Shown here: positions 31,530 to 41,961 of the stretch, piece by piece
Layout of the letters: each line of letters starts with the position of its first letter
Numbering within the stretch: the stretch's first letter is position 1
DNA from: Sordariomycetes sp. S80-01Y
Taxonomy: Eukaryota; Ascomycota; Sordariomycetes
Direction: 5' to 3'
Assembly (NCBI GenBank): GCA_037042185.1
Contig: JAXQJY010000027.1
Span: forward strand, 3,100,001-3,164,000
Length of the DNA: 64,000 nt
Notes under the pieces: generated by a model
Databases searched by the model: none
The model's input: the letters and a program-made list of their open reading frames with translations, nothing else
What the model was told of the DNA's origin: nothing
Position numbers and translations under genes: made by a program

Positions 31530-34128
31530 CTACCTCAGGGGCTTGTTTTCCCGGTCATCGTCACTGTCGCTGTCACCCCCAATGTCGAACTGCCCTGTCT
31601 CGCCCCTGTCGCCAGGCAGCTTGTCCACCGAGGGCTCCCGGTCGGAGTATCTGTCGAAATCATCCTCGTCTTCGCTGCCCCCGGCGAAGGCGTCGTAGAG
31701 CTCACCGCCCCGCGTCCTCCTGTTGCCGGCTGCCGTCTTCTCGCCGGGGTTCAGACCCTCCGTCTCTTCCTCGTCGAGCATTGCGAACTCGTAGCTGCTC
31801 CTGGTGTCGTTCCTCTGTCGCTTCCTCCGCATGACGATGAAGGCAATTCCCAGGCCGATGCAGAAAGCGGCGATGATGCCAATGGCGGCGTAGATCCATG
31901 GCTGAGCAGCCTTTGACGCGCCGAGGGTGGGTAGCCAGGAGATCCACGAAGTCGACGATTCAGAAGTCTCAGCTTCCTGGGCCTCGCTGGTCTCCGACGC
32001 GCTCTCATCTTCATCCTCGGTTTCGGTCGGCTTCGGCTTCTCCTCAGGCTTGGAAGGCTTGGTAGGACGCTGGGGGTGCTCTGATGGGTGAGGCATGGAG
32101 TGGTCGTGGTTGGTCTCTTCAGGACGTGGCGGACCGGTGGCGGTGCTAACGGGCGCTGTCTGGGTAGAGGAGATTATCTCGTCGTGGTCGGCGTCATCGT
32201 CTTCCTTGGGCATAGGCAGGAGGGTCGCCTTGTCGGCGTCAATGGACTCGCCCCAGAGCTTGAGGTGCCAGTCCACGAACTGGCCTTGATGCTGATTGAT
32301 GTTGTTGTCTTTCACAACAAGAGTCCACTTGCCGATGCCAGACTCACCCCAGTGCACAACGCTCATGAAGGTCCAGTTGTCGTAGCCAGCCTTTTCCGCA
32401 TCGTCTTTCCGGTCCGTGGCGATGTGGCTGATGATGCCCTCTGGACTGATGAGGTCGACGCTGATGTCTCCACGACGGGTGTGCTCGACGTTCATGGTCA
32501 CTGTCACGTGCTCGACACGCTCCAAGTTGGCCTCCTTAAGCATGTCACTCGTCACCTCAAAGTGAACAGATAGCCCCTCCTTGCCCTCGGGAATGGCCTT
32601 CTTGACATGTTGCCAAGGCGAGAAAAACCAAGCCTGGGGCTTGACAAGCTCCCAATCTTTGGCCATCTCGACCATAGCGTAAGAGTCAACCTTACCGTAC
32701 CCAAACGTGTGGCTGAACTGTTTGCCAATTGTCGTTTCCTGCCAGTCTGCGGACTCATCCTCGACTTTGGCAGCAGTGTGGAGAGCAAGATACTGGAGAT
32801 CGCGCCAAGTTAGGTCCGGGCGAACTTGAAGAACGAGGGCAAAGATGCCCGCAGCGAGGGGAGCCGCGGCAGAAGTGCCTCCGTGGCCGCTGTAGCACTT
32901 GTTCGTGCCGACATCAGTCGTGTGCTGTACTTGTCAACATTTCATCGTGATCTCTCGTCGTGAGTACACTTACGATAGAGTCACCGCTACCGCTGCTGTA
33001 GGTCACCACCAGGTTTGCGGAACAGTGTTCGGAATAGTAGGGGTGCATGCCGGCACGGTCAACCGCACCGACAGTGATGCTGTAGATGGAGTTGGTGTAG
33101 CCGTCGAAGTTGCAGTTGTCCCCATGCGCGGCGCCGTTGCCGCTCGCGAAGACGTAGACCGAGCCCTTTCCGCCGCGGCCCTCCTGAATGCCCTGGAGCA
33201 TGGCCCTGCGAATGAGCACATCGGGTGCTTCCATATGACGACCGTCATCGGGAGGGCCCCAAGAGCACGAATAGATGTCGTTCAGCTGGGATTGGTAGAT
33301 CAGGGCCTCGGCTTCGTCAGCATTAGTGAGATCACCGCTCAGGATTCTGATTCCAGCAATCTTGGAATCATACGCAACGCCGACTCCACAGACGTCGTTG
33401 CGGCCGGCAGCGATTTCGCCTGCGCATCGGGTTCCATGTTTGTCGTCGGAGAGAGTGGGCTTCGGCTCGGGGTCGTGCTCGTTGAAGTCGTAGGATCCTT
33501 CAGCAAAGTAGTTCGCCGCCAGGTCCTGGCTGTACATGTCCAAGCCGTCGTCGACAATGGCCACCGTGACGTTGTGTCCTGTGATGCCATTTTTCCACAC
33601 GTCAGTGACGTTGACGTCGTGCCCCGTCTGGACAGTGTTGTAGAGGTGCCACTGGTCCTTGAAGATGGGATCGCTGATGCCCAGATCGCGCATGACCTCC
33701 TCTTGTCTCTGAACTGCCCAGTCGACCGGCTGTTGAGGAATGGCCAAGCCCAGGCGCGAGTTGGCAGCCGCAACGTAGGCGGGAGGTGGAATGCGCTTCT
33801 CATGTGGTTTCCGTGGCTTCTGCTTCTGCGCCAGTAAAACTCCGTCCAGGACATCGTCATCGTCCAGATCTCGTTTCCTCCTTCGTCTTTCCTTGATGGC
33901 GGACTTGGCTATGTCATCCTCAGACTTTGGGCTTCGGAAGATGTGGTGATCGGCCAGCGAACTTGCGCCATGGTGCTCCAGGCCCAGGCGTGCCGCAACG
34001 TCGGCAGGTTCGACATTGCGCTCGAGGTGTAGGACGTAGTAGTCATTATTGGCGTAGTCCCTGGGCGCTAGAGAGGCCTGCGAAAGGGCTGGGAGGCCAA
34101 GAAGGCCAAGCAGCGCGAGGACCTTCAT
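31530..34128 (-). CDS. KEX2: Kexin, Golgi prohormone-processing protease
   Basis: Two exons, 34128-32974 and 32924-31530, with a 49 bp intron (GTAAGT donor, TTGAC branch), give 849 residues. Order: signal peptide (MKVLALLGLLGLPALSQAS); propeptide ending at HEKR (109-112), the self-cleavage site; S8B catalytic domain with Asp193 (AIVDDGLDM), His231 (DDKHGTRCAGE), oxyanion Asn in FASGNGA, and Ser403 (GHGGTSAAAPLAAG) in exon 2; P domain (about 510-650, EHVTVTMNVEHTRRGDIS); Pro/Ser/Thr/Glu-rich stalk; membrane helix (about 727-749, YAAIGIIAAFCIGLGIAF); and a cytosolic tail with YEFAMLDEEE and acidic clusters for Golgi retrieval. It cuts after Lys-Arg and Arg-Arg in secretory precursors. The intron separates the Asp/His half from the Ser. 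The frame is open for 47 codons upstream, but this ATG begins the signal peptide. Confidence 0.97.
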
Positions 34129-35174
34129 GGCGCAGGGGAGGAAGAAGGGAGTGATGTCGGATTTATTGGGGCTGATACATTGAAGTAACGAGGTGGGCGT
34201 GTGCGGTGGAAACAAAGACGTTTCTAAGAGAGAGAAATCTGTCAGTCGATTTCCGTCGAGTTTAAGCAACGCTTGAAGGTGTCGAAGCCGTCATCGTCTG
34301 GAGAGGAAAGGGGAGTGTCATGCGTATGTTGGTGGCTGACGAGGTTGAACCTTGAACAGACGTGGCGAAGCAACACTGCGGCTGAGGGCTGGACTCACAT
34401 CGTTAATAAAGTGGGCGCGCAGGTCGAAACAAGCAGAAATGGCGGTGCAGAATCGAACAGACAGCCCAACGGCGATGGTGATGATGGAGGAAGACAGATT
34501 CGTCGCAGGATGGACTGGACTTCAATGGGACCCTGGGAGATGATGTCGTCGTGGCCTCGCGCCAGCTGATTGTCAAAGTCTACCTACATGTGCAGGCAAA
34601 GTCGGCTGGTGTGCAAGGTACCCACTAACAAGGGAGCGGCACCAACAACCCCCTGAAAAGAGAAGGTCTACAGCGGCTGCTCCACTGGAAAATCCAACGG
34701 GCTACACGTAGTAGACTTTGATCCTCCATTTTTCCAATACATTGACTCGGACTACCATCTGGATCGACATTGGCTCAAGACATCGCAATCTGCGCATCTG
34801 CTTGCCCTTGTGATGCGTTGCGCCGAGGTCAAGATCGATGATTAAAAGAAGCCTTGACGCATATGTACAGTCTAGAACCCTCATTTTCGAGGCCGACGAA
34901 CCTAATCCGGGGTTCAATAGCTCCGCCCAGCACAACAGCAAACGCCTCAGAAGGGTACGAGCGTAGCTCATCGGGAACCAGTTACAGCTTGGCATTGTCG
35001 CTAACACTGCTACGAAAAAAAAACACTAGACGCCTGCAAAGAACACTCCGCATCCTTAACGCCTCGACCAAACAAGCCCCGCCAAATACTGTCACGCGCC
35101 GTTGCCCTGGTCTACCTCCAGCTCAAGCGTTCCAACTGTCTGCGCGCCGGTCTAATCTTCCAACGCGTTTGGCA
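34129..35174. other. KEX2 promoter and MIR1 3' region
   Basis: About 1 kb with no supported gene. An A9 run is at 35015-35023. Short frames on both strands (34273-34569 plus, 34702-35007 minus) have no motif. Confidence 0.5.
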
Positions 35175-36177
35175 CTAAAGAGACTCCTCTTTGTGGATCT
35201 CAATAGCAGGCGGCGCGCCCGTCAGATGCTTGCACTGCGCGTATATGACGAACTGGGCCGACACCAAGCCGCACGTCATGACCAGCCTCGGTCCCAAACC
35301 GGTCAAGAGAAGCCTCTTAGGACCAAACTCTCCCGCCAGCTGGAACATGCGGCTTGTCGCGCCCTGCTTGGGGTCTCCCGCGCCCTTGTTGATGGCAGAC
35401 AGCAGCGTGTCGGCGGGGTGAGACAGCACTGCTGCCGCGGCTCCAGCTGCGAGGCCCGATGTCAATTCCACAGCCGTGGACTCGATTTGCGACATTTTGG
35501 CTTTGCGCTCGGGGCCCATGGCGCGGAAGATGACTTCGTTGACGGCTTCGTGGACGGTGAACTGGCCGACGGCGAAGGGCACCTGCTTGAAGAGCAACGG
35601 GGTGAAGCCAGAGTAGAAACCCCTTAAGCCCTCCTCCCGAGCCATCCGTGCGAAGCCAGAGGTTAGGCCATTGGCATAGCCGCGCTGGGAGACAAGGCGG
35701 ATCCGCGTTGCCTCGAGCGGGCACAGGAGGATATCAGCGAAGAACTCGGCAGTGGCGCTGGCTCCGAGATAAATGGCCGTCCTGCTGCCGACAGCCTTCT
35801 CCGGGCCACCAGCAGCCTGGATGTAAGTCTTCTTGAAGAATTCGTAGCCTGCAAACTTGGCGCCTCCCTGGACGAGGTAGCCAACAGCGGTGGGACCGAA
35901 GCCGGTGAGGAGGGCAGATGCGCCCTCCTTGGCCACGATGGTACGGCCGGCTCGCATCATGTTGTAGCCCTTGAGAGAGTCGTCGACCTGGATCCGCGTC
36001 TTGACGACGTCGATGGGCGTGACAGCCTTTGTCACTGTCAGCTGTCTACTCGGAGCCCCAGTGCATCGTGTGCTCACTTACTCCATGCGTCGAGGTTGCG
36101 GCGAGAGCGCCAGCGCTAAAGAACTTGACATAGTCGCTGACTGTGAAGTCGGGCAGTTGCTGCTGCTGCTTTGCCAT
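35175..36177 (-). CDS. MIR1: Mitochondrial phosphate carrier
   Basis: Two exons, 36177-36082 and 36026-35175, with a 55 bp intron, give 315 residues, the normal carrier length. Exon 1 encodes MAKQQQQLPDFTVSDYVKFF and ends inside the first signature. The three mitochondrial-carrier repeats show PIDVVKTR, PLEATRIR and PADTLLS (P-x-[DE]-x-x-[KR] in the first two). TGFGPTAVGYLVQGGAKFAG and GYEFFKK are specific to phosphate carriers. It brings phosphate with protons into the matrix for ATP synthesis. Splicing joins STHG to AVTPIDVVK without gap or stop, which supports the model strongly. It is on the same strand as KEX2, about 1 kb upstream, and probably transcribed separately. Confidence 0.96.
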
Positions 36178-36353
36178 TGTGTCTATCAATTGAGAACCGC
36201 ACAGCTCACGTAGAAGAGTTTCAATGGCTGGAGACGAAGTTGGAAATATTTATTCAGGCTTCCGGCGCAGAGATGCCGTCACGTCACCGGTCGGTCGCGT
36301 TCGTAAATGACGTCGGTTCCGTCGATTCCGGCCGAGGCCCTTGGGAGGCGCAC

Positions 36354-36389
36354 CCTGAGAGGAGCCCCGAGAGGAGCCCTGAGAGGAGC
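36354..36389. repeat. 3 x 12 bp tandem repeat
   Basis: Three head-to-tail copies of CC[T/C]GAGAGGAGC plus a partial fourth. The second copy differs by one base. The 12-bp period keeps frame on both strands and makes repetitive ERSP or SSQG-type readings, which I take as a by-product. Confidence 0.85.
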
Positions 36390-38639
36390 CCTGGAAGACG
36401 CGGTCCCACTGGAAGAGCACTGGCAGCCACTGATCTTCCCGGCGCGCGGCCACTACGGAAATATGGCGATAGATCGCGGGAGCTAAGGCGAGACTGGGGG
36501 GGGGCTCGACACGGCGGCCGAATTCCGATCACAACCCACCCGGGACGCCATTCGGATGGATGCGGTGCTTTGATAGCCTGTCGGATCTGGACGACGAGCC
36601 GTCAGCTCCGGATAGCGGCGATGGTGTACAGCAGCGTCACTTTGCACGGATTGAGCATTCGGCCTGTGGCCAACCCAAGGGAGCTGTGGATCATCGTTTC
36701 AAGCGCTGTGAAAAGCATTGAACCTTAGCGTGCAGCGTCCCAATTTCGGATTCGAGGGACGGAGAGGAGGAATCTGCACAAGAACCAACACACTGACACG
36801 CCCAGTCTGTCCTCCACATTATCACGCACCGCGCACAATCACTCCGTAGCCTACCAAGTATGCCGAGACTTTTAGACTGACGGGACGAGGCGCCCTCAAG
36901 CCCGAGCCTGCACCCGGATTATTATCATCATCTTCAACGTCTCTAGCCAGTCTTGCCAGTGGCGCACGGCCGTAATAGCCCGTCACCTCTCGCACGAAAG
37001 ATCGGCCGGGCCCAGCGGCGTCGACCGGTGGACGAAACGAGGCCTGCATCTTTAGCCTGGGCTCGTGCAGCATCCATCTCCCATGCCACGCGAGCCCGCC
37101 CAAACAGCTGGGCTCAACCATCCCGGCACAAGCTGAAAGAATGTGGACCGTGGATGCTCTGCCGCACCGGACGACACGACGCGGCCAAGTCACCCATTGT
37201 TTCATGCCTGCAGACCGATGCAACTCTGGTGCACCTTTACGCCCGGTGCCGCGTCCTCGCAGCTGCGCAGAGGCCATCTTCCTCCACGAGGCTCGGGCAA
37301 CTTCACCTGCCTGGACGAGTTAGACTCTTCCTCTCGCCAGCCGGACGGGTCTTGATCCGAGTCTCTTCGGCATGTTGATTCGATGCCATGGAGCTCTCGC
37401 GGTGCAGCGGGCCACGCGAGACGTCAGCTTCGACGTGTCCCAAGATTGCAGGTTGCATCTGCTGTTGGGAACCAGATCGGCCGTAAGACGTGACGGCCGT
37501 TTCTACCTTGGACCTCATTTCAAAGGTGCTGCAAAGTGAAATAGCTGTGCACTGAGCGTAGCATCCGAGACACATAGCCAGGCTGGATGCCAACCTTGAC
37601 TAGTCGTCAGTCGTACCTCACGACGCCCATATGATATCGGGCAACTAGGATTGCCCCCCTGGTGCTAAAAAGAGCATCATGGGCTGTGACTTGTGTTGAC
37701 CAATGCTGTCTTTCCCGACGGACATCGGGGCTGGCGACGAGCAGGTAGATTCTCGAACTCAGGGAGGTGCCCTAGTACTAGGTAAGTACCGTAGTATTTT
37801 AGCCTGTCCGACACCGTTAGCATGTCAGCCCCTGACGTGACGCGCCAAAACCCCAAATCCCAGCGAGAGAGCGCTGGCAAGCGATCGATTCTTCAGCCCA
37901 ACGACCCGACAAGCCGGGACGTCCCCTTGATGGAGACCGGCGATCCTCCCCCCACACACCATCACCTCCTGACCGCACTGTAGGACTCGAACAGCCTGCC
38001 ACGGACACATGGCACTGGCACCACACACCCATCCCAAACCCATGGCCTTGCAATCGGCCGGCTGGAAATTCAGGCCATCCCTATATTTTGGTGAAATGAG
38101 AAACAATCAGAGCTGCATGTCGCCCGCTGATCTCGTCTCGGACGCCTCCCGTTCTCGACACGCACACCGCTTAATCTCCCGTCAGTGTCATCGGGACCTC
38201 AAATCCCAGCCTGGCGGCCAGATTGACTGAGCTGCTGCAAGGTGCTGCAAGGCAACGACCAGATGTGCTATGCCTGAAATCCAAGGTGCAACCCACTGAT
38301 GAGACTAAAATAAGCATGGATCTGGGTCTCCTCCGTGGCGGAAGGCCCGCGAAGCACTAGCTGTGCCCCTTCAAGGCGCCCGGCTTCCTTGCTGACCACT
38401 TGGCCCTTGCTGTTGCGAACAAGGTGCTTCAAAAATTACATGCACATCATCGAACCGGCCCTCTGGTTCGCCCAAAGTGTATGCAGGAGACGAGTGCCGG
38501 TACGGGATGGCCCTTGGAACGGCAAACTCAGTTCCAGATCGCCGGTCCCAGATCCTCACGTTGCCTCTTTTCTCCATCCCTCGACTTGCACCTTAGCACT
38601 TTGAAGCTTGGCAATGCCATTCCGGGGAATGGGTCTGGG

Positions 38640-38648
38640 TATATAAAG
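38640..38648 (+). promoter_or_regulatory. TATA box of the Pro/Ser-rich orphan gene
   Basis: TATATAAAG lies 77 bp before an ATG in strong ACCACCATGG context at 38725, at a usual spacing for a regulated fungal promoter. Together they support that start. Confidence 0.6.
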
Positions 38649-38724
38649 ACCCTGACTCAGTACCCTCTGAATCTGCTCCATCACACCCAAATCAAAACCA
38701 AGCCGAGCATCTTCAGCTACCACC

Positions 38725-39691
38725 ATGGACGACTCCACACGAGGACTACCCCACTGGACGCATACCACGCCAGGTGTGACTGAGCCTCGACGTTCCAAGC
38801 GGGATAGTACGATCAGCCTTGAAGATCCGTACTTGGCTGCTCGCCAGTAAGCCAGCCGGTGTCTGTGTTGAGATGCTCGCTGACAACCACCATAGACACC
38901 ACCATGCCAACTCACAGCAGGATGAACCACCCAGCGAGCCACCTGCGCAGCAGCACTGCAAACCAGCTCTGGGTCTTCTCGTGCCCCAGGAGATTTACAA
39001 CTATGAGCCATCCCCCATCACCAGTCCTGACGTCGAATGCCCCGGCCCACCCACCGAGTCATCTCCCATCGACCCGGGCCACATAGGATCAAGCCCGCTG
39101 CACAAATATCTCAACAAGCCTGAAAATGGCGAGCTAGTCGCACTGGGACTGCCATCATCCAACATGACCCTCGAGCAGCTACCTCTGCCTGTCACGCCCA
39201 CGGGAGGTAACATGGGCGCTCCGCCCTGCTCCTCCTCGACGAAAGGCTCGAGCTGGGACATGGTTGGATCAGAAGCAGCTGCCTCATATGAGCCTCCATA
39301 CACTGATTTCCACGTCACTTCTACCTGCGGACGTGGAAATTGGATGTTGCTTTCGGATTGGAACGTTGTGGAGTCTCCCTCAACCATCGACTTTACGTCA
39401 GCCACTCCGTCAGACCCTACTTCAGCCAGACACGTCCTTCAGCCGACGATATCTGCAGATGATAGCATGGGTCTCTGTAACGACACAGTCGTCCCGCGAT
39501 CTCGCATGGGAAGTCTTGTTACACAAGCCGCCGACCTCGAGGTCGATCCGCTCGCGATCTCTACGAAGGAGCCATCTGTCGCACTCGCGGAAGCCTATCT
39601 GCAGAAAGGACGCAGAAACAGGTCTTCGCAATCAAGCTCGCAAGTTTCCCACTATCCGTGGCCCACCTGTACGGGTGCTGACAGTCTCTAG
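38725..39691 (+). CDS. Pro/Ser-rich orphan protein
   Basis: Proposed exons 38725-38846 and 38896-39691, joined over a 49 bp intron (GTAAGC donor, CTGAC branch, CATAG acceptor), encode 305 residues starting MDDSTRGLPHWTHTTPG. Support: TATA box, good start context and an intron that links two frames without a stop. The protein is hydrophilic, with no signal peptide or membrane helix, rich in Pro, Ser and Thr (SEPPAQQHC, EPSPITSPDVECPGPPTESS), as in disordered regulators. I recognise no family. The 3' end is unsure: an optional weak intron ending CTCTAG at 39691 would replace the last residues; one version continues to a basic end, KKHRVRKPRCKKK, stopping at 39785. Confidence 0.55.
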
Positions 39692-40604
39692 AATCAGTCC
39701 CACGGATGGGCATATTCGGGGACTCAAGAAGCACCGTGTGCGCAAGCCTCGTTGCAAGAAGAAAGAATCGGGACCGGAAGTGTGAGACCTCTCCCTATTG
39801 AAGAATTATCAGGGTGGGCGCTCCGTTGATCTCACCTATGTACAATATTGCGTTCTGCTACAAGTCGGTAATTTCGTATAGAACTCTTTGTGACCGTTAC
39901 TGTGAAATAACCTATAGACTTAGTACACACATAGCAGAATCTTGAAACTATATGATGTGACTGACGTTGATCGTACTACTGGCTGACGGGACCACGACGA
40001 CTTGCTCGCTCGCTTCGACGCACTCGGTAGACATTACTGATCAAAGGATTGCGAAGTCGCAGTTGACAACGTCTCTAGAAGGGAAGTACATCCCGAAATC
40101 ACAAGTAATTCAGTTCCTAGCTTATGAGTCCTTAATGAGCTACCTCAATTGATAAACAGGGTGCTACAATAACACACTCCAGATCAGATCGAACACGCCC
40201 ACTTGACAAATTGCATGCACTGAGTCCCCTGCTCTGGATCCAACTGAGCGTTCCAACCGTTGAGATGAGATCCAAAGCTAATGCGAAGGATATATGCCAT
40301 AGCTATCTGATCTGGATGAAACCCCGGGGTTGAATGTAGCTTGGGTCCTGCTTCAAATGTGATTCTCCGCCCTGGCACCTTCAGAATGAGTACCAACATT
40401 GATGTTCTCAGATTACGAAAGCATATTGACTTATTGGCGTAAAGAGCATGAATCTTGTTGACCTGTCAGCTTTCTTCAATAGCAGCGACACCGCCGTTGT
40501 GATTGGTGGACTGACATTCACTCAGCAGATCAACCTGTCACCCATAGACATGCGTCGCAGTGCCAGGAATAATAATCATCACTTCATGATTTATTTGCAT
40601 ATTC
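39692..40604. other. Convergent 3' region
   Basis: About 0.9 kb between the tail ends of the Pro/Ser-rich orphan and the O-methyltransferase. AT-rich; no supported gene. Confidence 0.5.
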
Positions 40605-41961
40605 TCAAGCCAAGACACACTCAATCAGGCTCTCAGCTCCATTTCGCGCACTCCAAATCTTCTCAATCTTCAGACCGCCCTTTCCGAGGAGGTCCTCCCA
40701 GTTCTCCCGAGTGCGCTCTCTTGAGCTCAGCAGGGTCAACATCATAATGTCCAGCGCCGTTGTCTCCCAGTGCGCACCCGTGTCAGGAATGACATTTTCG
40801 TTGATGAGCAGCTTGCTGTAGCCAGGCTTCATGGCGGCCGTGATGTTGGCAAGGATCTTCAGGCACGTCTCATCTGGCCAGTCGTGGAGGACGGAGTGCA
40901 TGAAGTAGGCGCGGGCACCTGGACGTGTTATCAGTACAAGCTGCCAAGGATGAAGGATCGTGGGGAAAGATACCTTTGACGGGCTGCTCGGTGTAAAAAT
41001 CATAAGACATGGGCTCGATACGATCATCGAGCTTCTCGATCTGACCAATGACAATTGGGAGGTCCTGGCAGATCAAGCGACCGGGGACATTGGGGTGCTT
41101 CTTGTGGAATTCCTCCAAGTCATGCCCCACGCTGCCACCAATGTCAACGATGAGCGCACTGTCTTCGGCATTGTCAAAGTCTTTCACGAGATTCTCATCA
41201 ACGGGGTAGAACCCCGGGTCCATCCAAGAAGGACGGCCCTGGTGGTAACCGCCCATGTGGTAGTTGAATTGCTGGCCATACGGAGGGTGGGCCTGAAGCC
41301 ACTGGAAGAAGTTCAACTCCGTGTTAAAAGCCATCTGGTAGGGTCCGTCCGAGATGCTGTTCGGTGTCTTCCAACCAGTCTTGCTGGCCCAGCGGGGGAA
41401 CTGATCAAGCGCAGCGTTGCAGCCGCCAGAGATTGGAGGATAGCTCTGACCTATGATGGGCACCGCCATCGCCTTTGTGAAGTTCGTTCGCTCGTACGTG
41501 TCGGACCCGAGCTCCTTGAGGTATCCCATGGAGGAGAGGTGCTTCATGAGACGCATGAGAATTGGAGGGTCGATTTCTTTGACTTTGGCAACCTCGGCAG
41601 CCTTGAAGGGGCCTGGGTTTTCGGCGAGGTACTCCCACACGCCCTTCTCAGTGCCTGTGGTCAAGGCGCACATGGCAGCTGGCTGAGAAGTGGTCAATCA
41701 GCGGCTTCTCGTCAATGGAGACTTGCAACAGCTTACCTGGCCCCAGCAGTGGCGGATCATGGTCTCACGGGGGGTCTCCAGAGCTTTCCATAGTGCCCTA
41801 GCCTTGAGGCAAAGGCTCAGGCGCGTCTCTTCATCAGTGTTCTCGTCGAAGTTCGTGCCTTCCGCACTCAGCTCCTTGATCAATGTCGAAACGGCGGCGG
41901 CATCAGTGGCCGAGGTAACAGAGACCTCGGCTGGCTTGGACTCTCCGTTGGTGGCGGTCAT
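40605..41961 (-). CDS. SAM-dependent O-methyltransferase (COMT-like, PF00891)
   Basis: Three exons, 41961-41737, 41682-40974 and 40918-40605, with introns of 54 and 55 bp, give 415 residues. The N-terminal half is the winged-helix dimerisation region (PPILMRLMKHLSSMGYLKEL). The SAM pocket begins at ALIVDIGGSVGHDLEEFHKK (motif I), followed by LICQDLP and a catalytic-region block, YFMHSVLHDWPDETCLKIL, whose His in HDW is the usual general base. NENVIPDTGAHWETTALDIM is the typical C-terminal motif. Fungal members methylate phenolic or polyketide hydroxyls (sterigmatocystin-type enzymes). No polyketide synthase or P450 lies nearby, so it does not sit in an obvious metabolite cluster; substrate unknown. 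Cytosolic by lack of targeting signals. Confidence 0.92.

Larger units (their letters stand above)
36178..38724. other. 2.5 kb gene-poor block
   Basis: No gene supported. Contains a small tandem repeat at 36354-36389 (listed). Frames at 36171-36728 (plus) and 36822-37277 (minus) look like chance or repeat-driven. The right end is the promoter of the Pro/Ser-rich orphan. Confidence 0.5.

Noticed and set aside
34129-34269. 47-codon in-frame extension of KEX2
   Set aside because: The downstream ATG opens a textbook signal peptide; the extension would bury it.
36171-36728. 185-codon plus-strand frame with ERSPERSPERSP
   Set aside because: Periodicity comes from the 3 x 12 bp tandem repeat; no other support.
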